Shown here piece by piece: positions 37,031 to 46,076 of a stretch of 64,000 nucleotides of DNA. Origin of the DNA: JAICYJ01 sp963737445 (GTDB lineage: Bacteria; Actinomycetota; Thermoleophilia; Gaiellales; JAICJC01); contig CAVTSO010000008.1 in the NCBI GenBank assembly GCA_963737445.1, positions 21,328 to 85,327 of the forward strand, read 5' to 3'. The first letter of the stretch is position 1, and each line of letters starts with the position of its first letter. Made by a program: the position numbers and the translations under genes. The notes beneath the pieces were generated by a model. The model was not told where the DNA came from, did no database searches, and worked only from the letters and a program-made list of their open reading frames with translations.

Positions 37031-37851
37031 CCCTGGCGCCGCCAGAACCAGAGCACGCCGTAGAGCGCCGCGGTCGCGTAGACGAAGCCGATCAGCAGGT
37101 CGACCACGTAGTGGTTGGCGGTGTACACGGCCGCGAAGCACTGGACGACGGGGTACAGGAACGCGACGTATGCGGTCCAGCGCCAGCGGGTGTTCCACAC
37201 CAGGGTGGCGATGAACAGGAAGATCAGGAACGAGTAGCCGCCGTGCAGCGACGGGATGGCGGCGTAGGCGTTGCCGTCGACCAGGTGGTAGAGCGGCCCG
37301 GAGTCGGTGGGCAGCGGCGACGCGGCCGCCTGGACTCCGGCCGGGTTGGCCAGGAACGGGATCAGGCCCTTCTCGGCGGCGGCCCAGGGCGCCGCCGCCG
37401 GGTACAGCGCGAACGTCAGCGCGCCCGCGTAGCTGAGCGTGAGCAGCGTGGCCGCGAACCGGTAGAACAGCGCGCGGCGCCTCAGCCACAGCGCGAATGC
37501 CAGCGTCGGCGGCACGATGAAGTGGATGCGCGTCGCGGCCGAGAGGGCCTGGTCGTACCACATCAGGTGGCCGGTCCACAGCCAGTTCTGCAGCACCACC
37601 GAGGGAACGTGCCCGAAGAACAGGAACTTCTCGGCGTCCAGGTGCGGCGTGTAGTACGGGGATGGGTGCACGATGTGCGCCAGTCCGCGACACTCCTCAT
37701 ACCACACGATCAAGAGCACGAAGGGAACGAAATCGAGCATGAACCGGCGGCCCCGGCCGATCACGAGCGCGGGGGCCAGCAGCACCAGCAGGTAGCGGTC
37801 GGGCGTCAGCGACAGACCGAAGGTGAGGATCTGGGCGCCCAGCGCGATCAC
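37018..37851 (-). CDS. PAP2-superfamily membrane phosphatase/transferase (inositolphosphotransferase-like)
   Basis: The membrane protein shows the C-terminal PAP2 motifs IPSLHGGYSFLIFLF and ANHYVVDLLIGF, with several helices before them. The motif order is like the aureobasidin-resistance/inositol-phosphorylceramide synthase branch (PAP2_3). The start is uncertain: no ATG is suitable, and the GTG at 37851 (277 residues) is the most likely. The next plausible start would overlap the divergent glycosyltransferase gene. It is coupled to the PIG-V-like gene by a 13-nt overlap. Confidence 0.75.
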   Translation of the reverse strand: MIALGAQILTFGLSLTPDRYLLVLLAPALVIGRGRRFMLDFVPFVLLIVWYEECRGLAHIVHPSPYYTPHLDAEKFLFFGHVPSVVLQNWLWTGHLMWYDQALSAATRIHFIVPPTLAFALWLRRRALFYRFAATLLTLSYAGALTFALYPAAAPWAAAEKGLIPFLANPAGVQAAASPLPTDSGPLYHLVDGNAYAAIPSLHGGYSFLIFLFIATLVWNTRWRWTAYVAFLYPVVQCFAAVYTANHYVVDLLIGFVYATAALYGVLWFWRRQGWPE

Positions 37852-37890
37852 GAACGCGACGGCGGCCAGCAGGACCGTGGCGCGGTCGAT

Positions 37891-39303
37891 GTGCTCGCGC
37901 GGAGGGCCCCAGCGCTGTGGCTTGCCGCCGCCTGCGTCCTCGCCGTCTGTGTCCGGCTTCCGTTCCTGCACGCTCCGCTCACCGCCGACGAGGGCGGGTA
38001 CGGCGAGGTCGCCCGCCTCTGGGATGGAGGCGCCCGGCTCTACGACCAGGCTTGGGTCGACCGTCCGCAAGGGCTGCTGCTGGTCTTTCGGGCGATCCTG
38101 CATATCGACAATGGCTCGGCCGAGGCGATCCGTATCGCCGCGGCAGCGGTGGGGACGCTGGTGGTCGCGGCGGTATTTGCCTTGGCGTACCGGACCGCGG
38201 GCAGGATACCTGCGATCGCCGCGGCCATGCTCCTGGCAACGCTGGGCGCATCGCCGTTCATCGAGTCGTTCACGCTCTCCGGCGAGCTGCTGGCGTCGCT
38301 GCCGGCGGTGCTGTCGCTGATCGCCTTCGTGCAGTACCAGCGCGGCGCCCGGATGCGCTGGCTGGTCGTATGCGGCTTGCTGACGGGCTGCGCGGTGCTG
38401 ATGAAGCAGTCCGGGTTCGACGGCGGCCTGGCCGCGGTCGCGTTCCTGCTGCTGTGCCGCCGCCGGGCCGGCATCGTCCCCGCGGCGGTGGTGGTGGGCT
38501 GTGCGCTGGTACCCGTGGCTGTGGCGGCGATCACAGCCCCGAGCTTCCACGACTGGTGGTACGCGATGGTCACGTACCGCGGTCAGGGCGACTCGATTGT
38601 GTCCGGATCGCTGAGCGCCCGCTTCAGCCAGTTCCGCGACACGCTGCCGGAGGTGCTGCGTGCGCTGGCGCCGCTGGCCGCGCTGACGATCTACGGCTGG
38701 CGCCGGTCACCCGTGCTGTTGCGGCTGTGGCTGGGTGCCGCCGCCTTGGCTGTTGTCGGAGGTGGCAACTTCCACGCCCACTACTACATCCAGCTGGCCG
38801 CCCCGCTGGCGGTGCTGGGCGGCGCGGGCGCGGCTCGGCTGTGGGAGACGCGGTCGGGTCTGGTGGCCGGCGTGGCCTGCGGCCTGGCGCTGTGGTCGGC
38901 TGTGGCGATCGTACCGCTCTGGTTCGCTTCGCCCGCGGCGCAGGCCGCCCACGTGTTCCCCAACGACGAGCACCTGCAGCACGACGCCGCCGTGATCGCC
39001 TACGTCCGCAGCCACACCGCCCCCGGCCGGCGCATCTTCGTGATGTGGGCGGCCGCGAACGTCTACTACCTGAGCGACCGCGCGCCGGCAGTGCGCTACA
39101 TGTGGTTCCGCCCGCTGCAGGTGATCCCGGGCGCCCTGGATGAGGTGCACTCGGCGCTCGGCGGGCCCGGCCGGCCGCCGCTGGTGGTTGCCGAGCAGCC
39201 GGCGGACGCGCTCGACACGAGCGGTGAGACCTCGCGCCTGCTCGACCGGTACTACCGGCCGGTCGAGCACATCGGCAGCGTGGTCATCTACCGGGCGCGC
39301 TAG
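37891..39303 (+). CDS. GT-C family membrane glycosyltransferase (PMT/ArnT-like)
   Basis: The 470-residue protein has an N-terminal membrane helix, then the acidic first-loop motif PLTADEGGYGEVARLW characteristic of GT-C enzymes (catalytic Asp/Glu). About ten further helices and a C-terminal soluble domain follow. It would transfer a sugar from a polyprenyl-phosphate donor. The GTG at 37891 is selected; it diverges from the PAP2 gene with only about 39 nt between start codons. Its TAG lies in a GCTAGC palindrome shared with the convergent DUF1028 gene. Confidence 0.78.
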   Translation: MLARRAPALWLAAACVLAVCVRLPFLHAPLTADEGGYGEVARLWDGGARLYDQAWVDRPQGLLLVFRAILHIDNGSAEAIRIAAAAVGTLVVAAVFALAYRTAGRIPAIAAAMLLATLGASPFIESFTLSGELLASLPAVLSLIAFVQYQRGARMRWLVVCGLLTGCAVLMKQSGFDGGLAAVAFLLLCRRRAGIVPAAVVVGCALVPVAVAAITAPSFHDWWYAMVTYRGQGDSIVSGSLSARFSQFRDTLPEVLRALAPLAALTIYGWRRSPVLLRLWLGAAALAVVGGGNFHAHYYIQLAAPLAVLGGAGAARLWETRSGLVAGVACGLALWSAVAIVPLWFASPAAQAAHVFPNDEHLQHDAAVIAYVRSHTAPGRRIFVMWAAANVYYLSDRAPAVRYMWFRPLQVIPGALDEVHSALGGPGRPPLVVAEQPADALDTSGETSRLLDRYYRPVEHIGSVVIYRAR

Positions 39304-40175
39304 CGCAGCTGTTCCACCACCTCGTCGGATAGCTGCACCTCGTCGTGTGCCCGCAGCCAGTCCAGCAGGTGTCGTGTGCCGGGCCGGCGTGCGATCAGGT
39401 CTTGCAGCGGCTGCAGGTCGCCGGCGTGCGCTCGCAGCACCGCCACCCAGCCCACCACGTTCTGGTCGTGTGGCGCCAGCGAGGCTGCGCGCTGCGCCAG
39501 CCGCCCGGCCTCGCCGAGATCGCCGCTCTTGGCGGCCGCGGTGCCGGCCCGCATCGCCTCATAGGCCTCCGACACGTCCAGCAGACGTTCCAGCCGGTCG
39601 AGCGGCTCGGGGTCATCGTCCACGCGGACGTCGACCGCCACGCCCTCCCAGGACTCGTCCCGCACATCGGCCTCGACCACGAGCAGCGCTGCCGACTGGC
39701 GGCCGCGAATGTCCCCGCCGGCGGCCTCGGCAGCACGCATGGACGCCAGCAGCCGCCGCTGCAGTGGGCCGTCCGAGGCCACGAAGGCGTCCCGCATCGC
39801 CTCCGGCACGCCGGGGGCGGTCATCATGTTGGCCTGGCAGCTGAAGCCGTCGCCCTGGACGTCGCCCGCGAACGGGATCGTGTCGGATCCCGTGAACGCC
39901 GCGGTGACGCCGTCGGCGGCCAGCACCGCCACCTGCCGCTGTTCGCGCCTCTCGTCGGCGGCCGCCAGCGCACCGAGCGCGGCGGCCGGTGGCTCGCCTG
40001 CCGCCAGCCGGTCGAGCAGCCGCGGGCCGTATCCGGCCAGGCTGAAGGCCTGGGTTGCGACCACGCCTACACCCGCGCGTCCCCAGGGGCAGATCGCGCC
40101 GACTCCCATCACGCAGGTCTGGACCGCAACGCCCATCCGCCCGTCGCCGTCGCGGGCGACGATCGAGTACGTCAT
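39300..40175 (-). CDS. DUF1028 family protein with TPR-like C-terminus
   Basis: The 291-residue protein starts MTYSIVARDGDGRMGVAVQTCVMGVGAICPWGRAGVGVVATQAF, the DUF1028 core with the Ntn-like first strands. The segments GYGPRLLDRLAAGE and SCQANMMTAPGV are also conserved. After about residue 200 it differs from the paralogue at 1366. It has helical repeats of a tetratricopeptide kind (AYEAMRAGTAAAKSGDLGEAGRLAQRAASLAPHDQNV). The ATG at 40175 has a TATGCT box 6 nt upstream. Function unknown. Confidence 0.82.
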   Translation of the reverse strand: MTYSIVARDGDGRMGVAVQTCVMGVGAICPWGRAGVGVVATQAFSLAGYGPRLLDRLAAGEPPAAALGALAAADERREQRQVAVLAADGVTAAFTGSDTIPFAGDVQGDGFSCQANMMTAPGVPEAMRDAFVASDGPLQRRLLASMRAAEAAGGDIRGRQSAALLVVEADVRDESWEGVAVDVRVDDDPEPLDRLERLLDVSEAYEAMRAGTAAAKSGDLGEAGRLAQRAASLAPHDQNVVGWVAVLRAHAGDLQPLQDLIARRPGTRHLLDWLRAHDEVQLSDEVVEQLR

Positions 40176-40181
40176 GCGGCC

Positions 40182-40187
40182 AGCATA
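40182..40187 (-). promoter_or_regulatory. -10 box, leaderless arrangement, for the second DUF1028 gene
   Basis: TATGCT on the minus strand ends 6 nt before the ATG at 40175. On the opposite strand TACACT (40201-40206) lies 9 nt before the TTG of the next gene, so both divergent genes seem to be leaderless. Confidence 0.45.
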
Positions 40188-40215
40188 GCGAGCGCCGAAG
40201 TACACTTCTGGCCGT

Positions 40216-42225
40216 TTGAACGCCGGCGCCATCATCATCGCCCTGCTGGTCATGGTGGTTCCGGGCGCGGGAGCCAGCATGGCTCTGCATCGCCCCGGAC
40301 AGGCCGGAATCCCGACCCGCCTGGCGCTCTGTTTCGGCCTCGGTTACGCCGCCACGGCGCTGACGGGCGTCGTCCTCGAGATCCTGCACGTGCTGAACGC
40401 CGTCACCTACGTGGGTCTGCTCGCGGCCGTGACGGCGGTCCTGTGGGGCTACGCCATCCGCCGCGACGGCCTGCGCGCCCACGCTGCGGCGCTGCGCGAT
40501 GAGCTCGTCGCCGAACCCTGGCTGACGGGCTCCGGCCTGGCCGCGATACTGCTGTTCGCGCTGATGCGCCTGCGCTTCTCGCCGCTGCTCAACTTCAGCA
40601 TGTTTGGGCCGTGGCGCTACTGGCAGGACGGGATCGAGATCGCCGACGCCGGCCGCGTCCCCCACCAGACGCTGCAGTGGGGTGCGACCTACACCCCCAC
40701 CGTCAGCAAGGTGATCCTGAACAGCTACCAGGCTGGGATGAGCTACCTGATCGGGGCGTCGCCGCTGCCGGCCATGGGCGCCCTGCTGTGGCTGGTCGCC
40801 GTCGGCCTCGCGTGTGGTCTGTGGGCATTGGGCCGGGAGTTGGGTCTGCGCTACACCGCCGCTCTGCTGCCGCTGCTGGTGCTGGTGCTGGTCGACAACG
40901 AGCTGCACCGCGACCTGGACGTGTACACCGCCGAGAACACCGGCCGGATGGCGGCGGTGGGCGCACTGATGCTTGGCGTGCGCGCGCTGCGCCGGCGCAG
41001 CGGCTGGGCCGAGCCGGTGGTCTCGGGCGTGCTGTTCGCGGTCGCTGCCGGCAGCCACGGCATCCCCGCGTTCGTGCTGATGCTGGGTCTCGCCTGCTAT
41101 GCGGCTGCGCTGCTGCTCGTGGTCGGCGAGCGCCGGGCCGTGGTGTTGCGTGGCCTTGCCATCGTCGGCGTGACCGTCCTGATCTGGGGAGCCAGCCTGG
41201 GCCTGTCCGGCGGTGACGTCGGGTTCCAGGGTGCCGGCGGCTCCAACCGCTACAGCTCGTTCCCACCCAACGTCGATCCCACCGCGTCGCTGTTCACGGG
41301 CCACGTCGTCGATCGTGCGACCGCCGGCGGCCACTGGTACATCGCGCCCGCCGGCCTCACCCGCGGCCTGGTGGCGAGCGCGATCACCCGCCCCGCCTCG
41401 GACCTGGCGTTGTGGGCCGTGCCGCTGCTTGCGATCGCGATCGCGCTGGTGATGCTGTTCCGTTTCCGCGACGAGCTGCGCCCGCTGGGCGTGTTCGTGG
41501 TGCTGCTGGCGGCCGTGCTGCTGGGGTTCGCGCTCCTGTTCTCCTACCGCTACTCCACCTACATCCCCGGCACCTTCGGCCCGCACCGGCTGTACGACTA
41601 CATGTGTCTGCTCGCGCTGCTGCTGGCACTCGGCTGCCTGGAGCAGGCGGTGGGGTTGCTGTCGCGCCTGCGTGCCGGCCTCCCGGCCATCGTCTGCGCG
41701 GTGGCGGTGCTGGCCACCGCGGCCACCGCGGCGTACGCCGGCGCCCCGGCCCGGCACGGGTGGCAGCAGAACGGTCAGCGTGCCGAGCACGTCACCAGCT
41801 GGGTCGACGCCAATCTGCCCTGTAGCTCTCGCCTGCTGGTCGACCGGCTGACCCTGGGCACGTTCGCGGCGGAGACCGGCCGCGTGAGCGTGGCGGAGGG
41901 GATGGGGCCATACCTGCGGCCGGCGGAGCTGCACACCGTGCTCGACCTGGTGCTGGGCGCGCACAGCTTCTTCCAGGACCCGTCAGCGCACCGGGAGTAC
42001 CTCCAGAAGCAGGTGATCGACTACGTGCTGGTGCTGAGGAACGTCCGCGTCGGCAGCATGGTCAGCACGCTCGAGCAGGGTGTGGACCCCGCCAGCTTCC
42101 ACAGCGTGCCGTTCCTACGGCTCGTCCACAGCGACGACACCATGGACGTGTACCAGGTGGTCGACCCCGCTCACGGCTCGCCGCCGAACCCGAAGAACTA
42201 TGCAGGATTCGCCTGCCGCACCTGA
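40216..42225 (+). CDS. large integral membrane protein, probable GT-C-like glycosyltransferase
   Basis: The 669-residue protein starts with a TTG codon. It has about 12 hydrophobic segments over the first 510 residues, then a hydrophilic domain of about 150 residues (from RHGWQQNGQRAEHVTSWVDANLPCSSRLLVDR). This layout resembles uncharacterised membrane glycosyltransferases that build cell-surface glycans. No catalytic motif can be named with confidence. The last codon lies 2 nt from the end of the convergent M20 peptidase gene. Confidence 0.7.
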   Translation: MNAGAIIIALLVMVVPGAGASMALHRPGQAGIPTRLALCFGLGYAATALTGVVLEILHVLNAVTYVGLLAAVTAVLWGYAIRRDGLRAHAAALRDELVAEPWLTGSGLAAILLFALMRLRFSPLLNFSMFGPWRYWQDGIEIADAGRVPHQTLQWGATYTPTVSKVILNSYQAGMSYLIGASPLPAMGALLWLVAVGLACGLWALGRELGLRYTAALLPLLVLVLVDNELHRDLDVYTAENTGRMAAVGALMLGVRALRRRSGWAEPVVSGVLFAVAAGSHGIPAFVLMLGLACYAAALLLVVGERRAVVLRGLAIVGVTVLIWGASLGLSGGDVGFQGAGGSNRYSSFPPNVDPTASLFTGHVVDRATAGGHWYIAPAGLTRGLVASAITRPASDLALWAVPLLAIAIALVMLFRFRDELRPLGVFVVLLAAVLLGFALLFSYRYSTYIPGTFGPHRLYDYMCLLALLLALGCLEQAVGLLSRLRAGLPAIVCAVAVLATAATAAYAGAPARHGWQQNGQRAEHVTSWVDANLPCSSRLLVDRLTLGTFAAETGRVSVAEGMGPYLRPAELHTVLDLVLGAHSFFQDPSAHREYLQKQVIDYVLVLRNVRVGSMVSTLEQGVDPASFHSVPFLRLVHSDDTMDVYQVVDPAHGSPPNPKNYAGFACRT

Positions 42226-42226
42226 G

Positions 42227-43303
42227 TCACAGCTCGATCAACCGCGCGGCCAGTCCCACGCGCCGCTCGACGGTCTCCAGCTCGATCCACTCCGCCTCCG
42301 TGTGGTCGAGGGCGCCGACCGGTCCCAGCCCGTCCAGCGTGGGGACGCCGTCCGCCCCCGTCCAGCAGCCGTCGGACACGCCGCCTGAGAGCTGCTCGCC
42401 GACCGTCAGGCCCAGCTCGCGCGCATGCTCCAGCGCGGCCCGCGTCAGCCGCTCGTCGCGCGGCATCGGCGGCCAGGTGCCGCGGTCGATGATCTCGATC
42501 GTGACGCCGTCGTAGGGGCCGCCGGCCCCCAGCTGCACCAGCGCGTGCTCGAGGTCACCGGGCGCGCTGGAGCGGATGTCGAGCGTCGCTCGCGCTTCTC
42601 CGGGCAACGTGTTCGCGGCCGTGCCGCCCGCCACCGTCGTCACCACCGAGGTCATGTCCGGCCGACCGGCGGTCAGACCTTCGATGCGCAGGATCTCGTG
42701 GGCCAGAGCCGAGACGGCGCTGCGGCCGCGGGCGGTGTCCGCGCCGGCATGAGCGGACCGTCCGGTCAGCTCCATGGTGCGCCACACGGCGCCCTTGCGG
42801 GCTGACACGACGTCGCCGTTCTCGCGCGCGCACTCGAACACCAGCGCGGTCCGCGCGCCGGCCGCGTACGCCGAGACCGCCGGCGCGCGCAGGCGCACCT
42901 CCTCGTCGGCGCAGACCAGCAGCCGCAGCTCCTGGAACGGCCGCCCCCGCGCGGCGCAGGTCTCCATCGCCATCGCTGCCAGCACCAGGCCGCCCTTCAT
43001 GTCGGCCACGCCCGGGCCGAAGCAGCGTATGCCCTCGCGCCGGAACGGCCGCGCCGCCACGGTGCCGGCCGGGAACACGGTGTCGGTGTGCCCGAGCAGC
43101 GCGACCACGCCTCGCCCCGAGCCCGGCAGTGCGATCATCATGCTGCGAGCCGGCCCGTCCGGCTCCTCCACCCACTCCATGCGGCAGCCCAGCGGCGCCA
43201 ACCAGCCGGCCAGCAGCTCGGCCACCCGCTCCTGCTCAACCCCGCCGGAGGGCGTGTCAATGTCGACCAGCTGCTGCAGCCTGTCGCAGAACGTCTCGAT
43301 CAC
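42227..43303 (-). CDS. M20-family metallopeptidase (glutamate carboxypeptidase-like)
   Basis: The 358-residue protein has the paired-zinc residues of M20 peptidases: LLGHTDTVFPAGT (His/Asp), GPGVADMKGGLVLAAMAM (bridging Asp), CADEEVRL (catalytic Glu and ligand Glu), FECARENGDVV and ALDHTEAEWI (last His). The order resembles CPG2/carboxypeptidase G2-type enzymes. Substrate unknown. It starts 2 nt after the sulfite-oxidase-fold gene in the same direction, so the two form an operon. Confidence 0.9.
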   Translation of the reverse strand: MIETFCDRLQQLVDIDTPSGGVEQERVAELLAGWLAPLGCRMEWVEEPDGPARSMMIALPGSGRGVVALLGHTDTVFPAGTVAARPFRREGIRCFGPGVADMKGGLVLAAMAMETCAARGRPFQELRLLVCADEEVRLRAPAVSAYAAGARTALVFECARENGDVVSARKGAVWRTMELTGRSAHAGADTARGRSAVSALAHEILRIEGLTAGRPDMTSVVTTVAGGTAANTLPGEARATLDIRSSAPGDLEHALVQLGAGGPYDGVTIEIIDRGTWPPMPRDERLTRAALEHARELGLTVGEQLSGGVSDGCWTGADGVPTLDGLGPVGALDHTEAEWIELETVERRVGLAARLIEL

Positions 43304-43304
43304 G

Positions 43305-43916
43305 CTAGAAGCCGTATCGCTCCTCGCGCCACGGGTCGGCCTCGTTGTGGTAGCCGTACCCCTCCCAGAACCCGGGCTTGTCCGTATCCGAGAACTCGAT
43401 GCCGCGCAGCCACTTGGCGCTCTTCCAGAAGTAGCGGCTGGGCACCAGCAGCCGCAGCGGGTAGCCGTGCTCGGGGGCGAGCGGCCGGCCCTCCGCCTCG
43501 TAGGCCAGCATCACGTCGTCATCCCGGATCACCTCGATCGGCAGGTTGGCCGTGTAGCCCTGCTCCGCGTGCGCGATCACGAAGCGGGCGCCGTCCAGCG
43601 GCTGGACGCGGTCGAGCAACGCCTTCATGGGCACGCCCCTCCAGGGCATGTCCAGCTTCGTCCAGCGGGTGACGCAGTGGATGTCGCTGACCTGCTCCCG
43701 GGCCCCGAGCGCCACCACGTCGTCGAACGACAGGCGGATCGGCTCCTTGACCAGGCCGAAGGCGCGGAAGTCCCAGGTCGCCAGGTCGACGTACGGCACG
43801 CTACCCGCCTGCAGCACCGGCCACTTGTCGGTGTAGTACTGGCCGGGAGCGATGCGCGACTCGTCGACGCCGGCCTTCCTGGCCTTGCGATCCTCGCTGG
43901 AGCGAAACAGCGCCAC
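43305..43916 (-). CDS. sulfite-oxidase-fold molybdopterin-dependent oxidoreductase (YedY/MsrP-like, no signal peptide)
   Basis: The protein has the molybdopterin-binding sulfite oxidase fold with the cofactor-ligating cysteine in VSDIHCVTRWTKLDMPWRGVPM. The later PLAPEHGYPLRLLVPSRYFWKSAKWLRGIEF is also family-typical. The GTG at 43916 (203 residues) is chosen because GGAGG precedes it closely and relatives start near VALFRSSEDRKARKAG; an ATG at 43988 would add 24 atypical residues. The natural substrate is unclear. Operon with the M20 peptidase. Confidence 0.82.
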   Translation of the reverse strand: MALFRSSEDRKARKAGVDESRIAPGQYYTDKWPVLQAGSVPYVDLATWDFRAFGLVKEPIRLSFDDVVALGAREQVSDIHCVTRWTKLDMPWRGVPMKALLDRVQPLDGARFVIAHAEQGYTANLPIEVIRDDDVMLAYEAEGRPLAPEHGYPLRLLVPSRYFWKSAKWLRGIEFSDTDKPGFWEGYGYHNEADPWREERYGF

Positions 43917-43998
43917 GCGACCTCCGGGTTCGAGACGAAAGCGATTGGTGGCATGGTAGAGGCGAATCGTTCCACCCGATCGCCGCATGCGTTCCGTC

Positions 43999-44004
43999 TA
44001 CGCT
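43999..44004 (+). promoter_or_regulatory. -10 box, leaderless arrangement, for the ygfZ-like gene
   Basis: TACGCT ends 7 nt before the GTG at 44012, with no ribosome binding site between. Confidence 0.45.
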
Positions 44005-44011
44005 TCCGGGC

Positions 44012-44788
44012 GTGACCGCATTGCTCGACCGCAGCTGCATCGAGGCCACCGGCCCGGACGTCGGCGTGTTGCTGCAGAGCCTGCTCTCCAACGATGTCGA
44101 CGGCGCCCAGCCCGGCGGCGCCGTGTACGCGCTGCTGCTGACCCCGAAGGCGCGCGTGATCTCCGACGTGGAGCTGTTCAACACCGGCAACGGTTACGTG
44201 CTGGCCTGCCCACCCGATCGCGCGCAGCTGGTGCTGGAGTCGATCGTGCGCGCCCGGTTCCGCCGCAAGGTGGAACTGGCCCCGTCAGCGCACGCCGTGG
44301 TCTGGGGTGATGCCGCCGATGCGTTGGCCAGCCTAGAGACGGCGGCCGGCCCCCACCGGCTGCTGGCGTCGGCGCCGAACGGCGTCGAGCCCGCCGATGC
44401 CTGGGAGGTGGCGCGGGTCGAGGCCGGGCTGCCCGCCTTCGGCCGCGAGTTCGGCGAGGACTCGATGCCGGCCGAGGCCGGGCTGGTGCCGCTCGCCGTC
44501 AGCTTCACGAAGGGCTGCTACCCGGGGCAGGAGCCTGTGGCCCGGCTCCAGTACCGTGGCCACGCGAACCGCGGCCTGCGCGGCCTTGCCTTGAGCGGGG
44601 CGCTGCCCGAACCGGGAGCGGCGGTGCTGCACGGTGACCGTGACGTGGGACGCGTCGGCTCAGCCGTGCTGTCGCCGCGGTTCGGCCCGATCTCGCTGGC
44701 GGTATTGCGCCGCGAGGTATCCGACGGCGACGAGGTGACCGTCGCCGGATCGGCCGCCCGGGTGCGGCCGCTGCCGTTCGCCGCTTGA
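44012..44788 (+). CDS. YgfZ/GcvT-like folate-binding protein
   Basis: The 258-residue protein has the diagnostic YgfZ motif FTKGCYPGQEPVARLQYRGHANR (K-G-C-Y-x-G-Q-E) near residue 168 and the aminomethyltransferase-like fold. Family members bind tetrahydrofolate and support Fe-S enzymes such as lipoyl synthase and aconitase. This fits a genome region with lipA, nuo and Mrp genes, though it is some distance away. The start is GTG at 44012. It diverges from the sulfite-oxidase-like gene. Confidence 0.9.
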   Translation: MTALLDRSCIEATGPDVGVLLQSLLSNDVDGAQPGGAVYALLLTPKARVISDVELFNTGNGYVLACPPDRAQLVLESIVRARFRRKVELAPSAHAVVWGDAADALASLETAAGPHRLLASAPNGVEPADAWEVARVEAGLPAFGREFGEDSMPAEAGLVPLAVSFTKGCYPGQEPVARLQYRGHANRGLRGLALSGALPEPGAAVLHGDRDVGRVGSAVLSPRFGPISLAVLRREVSDGDEVTVAGSAARVRPLPFAA

Positions 44789-44807
44789 AGCCCTCCGAGG
44801 TCGTGGT

Positions 44808-44813
44808 TACTCT
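44808..44813 (+). promoter_or_regulatory. -10 box, leaderless arrangement, for the TPR gene
   Basis: TACTCT ends 8 nt before the GTG at 44822. Confidence 0.4.
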
Positions 44814-44821
44814 GGAAGCGC

Positions 44822-45889
44822 GTGCATGAGTCCATGCTCACAGACGCGTCGCTCCTGATCGGACTCGGCCGCCTCGATGAGGCGGACCGCGTGCTGTGCG
44901 AGATGCTCGAACATGCCAGAGAGGACGGTGATCGGCGGCTGGCCAGCCAGGCGCTCGAAGGGCTGGGTACAGTCGCGACCGGGCGCGGCCAGGAGGCGCG
45001 GGCGTTGCAGCTGTTCGAGCAGGCGATCGAGCGTGGCGACCGGCCCGATCCGGTCGAGCGTGAGTCGCTCTACACCAACACGGCACGGCTGCGGTCGTTC
45101 TGCGGCGATGCCGGCGGGGCTGTGACGCTGATCGAGGAGTGCCTGGGCCGCGTGTCGTCGGCACCCGACGCCGATCCGGCAGTGATCGCCCACTACTCGA
45201 TCACGCTCAGCTACGCCTATGCCGACGCCGGGCAGTACGGCCGGGCCAACTCGGTGCTGGCCGGGGTGCTGCGAACCGGCGGCGAGGATCTCGACCTGCG
45301 CGTGCGACGACGTCTCTATTACGCACTGACCCGTTTGAACATGAACATCGGCCGCACCGAACAGGCCATCGAGTATTCCGAGAAAGACCTCGAAACCGCG
45401 CTCGCCGCGGACGGCGATGATGTGTTCGATGCCTACCTGCAGTGCGCGCACGTCCGGCTCGATGCGAACCACACCGAGCGGGCCGGCGACTACCTGGCCG
45501 AGGCGCGGGTGCGCGCGCCGGATCCGCTGGGTTCCGTCGACGCAGGCTTCCTGCTGGTCGAGGAGGCGCGGTTCTCGCTGCAGCAGGGTGACCACGACAC
45601 CGCACTCTCGCGCGCGAGCGCTGCGGTCGAGCTGCTGGCCGACGATCCGTCCGGGCCGGGGCAGAGCGGGCTCGCGCACCTCGTGATCGCGCGCGTCCAC
45701 GACGACCGGGGTGACGCCGACCTGGCGGATCCGGAGTACCGGCTCGCGATCGACTCGCTGGAGCGTCAGACCGGCTGGCCGACGGAGCTGGCCAAGGCGT
45801 ACCGCCGCTACGGCAAGTTCCTGCGCCAGCGCGGGCAGCTGGATGAGGCCATGAGGATGCTGGAGCTGGCCAGCGACACCGCCGTCTGA
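44822..45889 (+). CDS. tetratricopeptide-repeat protein
   Basis: The 355-residue protein is all-helical, with at least six TPR-like units: for example SLLIGLGRLDEADRVLCEMLEHARE, LGTVATGRGQEARALQLFEQAIE and YAYADAGQYGRANSVLAGVL. The last is YRRYGKFLRQRGQLDEAMRMLELA. There is no DNA-binding, catalytic or membrane domain. TPR proteins are protein-interaction scaffolds; the partner is unknown. The GTG start has a -10-like box 8 nt upstream. A 166-bp repeat element begins 15 nt after the stop. Confidence 0.8.
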   Translation: MHESMLTDASLLIGLGRLDEADRVLCEMLEHAREDGDRRLASQALEGLGTVATGRGQEARALQLFEQAIERGDRPDPVERESLYTNTARLRSFCGDAGGAVTLIEECLGRVSSAPDADPAVIAHYSITLSYAYADAGQYGRANSVLAGVLRTGGEDLDLRVRRRLYYALTRLNMNIGRTEQAIEYSEKDLETALAADGDDVFDAYLQCAHVRLDANHTERAGDYLAEARVRAPDPLGSVDAGFLLVEEARFSLQQGDHDTALSRASAAVELLADDPSGPGQSGLAHLVIARVHDDRGDADLADPEYRLAIDSLERQTGWPTELAKAYRRYGKFLRQRGQLDEAMRMLELASDTAV

Positions 45890-45904
45890 CGGGCGGTGGT
45901 GTTA

Positions 45905-46070
45905 GATGCTTGGTTCCGCGAGCTGCGTGGCTTTGGAGCTGGTGCGAGCCGCCCCAGACGCCACGATCGTCCTTGAACAGGCTTCATCCGGCCTGCCCTG
46001 CGGTCGATTCCGTCGCCTGGAACGCCTCGTCCTTCGCCCAGAAGCCACGCATCCCGCGGAACCAACCATC
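45905..46070. repeat. 166-bp inverted-repeat element between convergent genes
   Basis: The ends are GATGCTTGGTTCCGCG and CGCGGAACCAACCATC (one mismatch as inverted repeats), extended by TA outside. Its reverse complement aligns without net length change to the element at 28640-28805. Conserved inner blocks include CCGCAGGGCAGGC and AAGGACGATCGTGGCGTC. It occupies almost the whole gap between the TPR gene and the convergent acetyltransferase gene, where it could act as a bidirectional hairpin. Confidence 0.88.
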
Positions 46071-46076
46071 TACTAG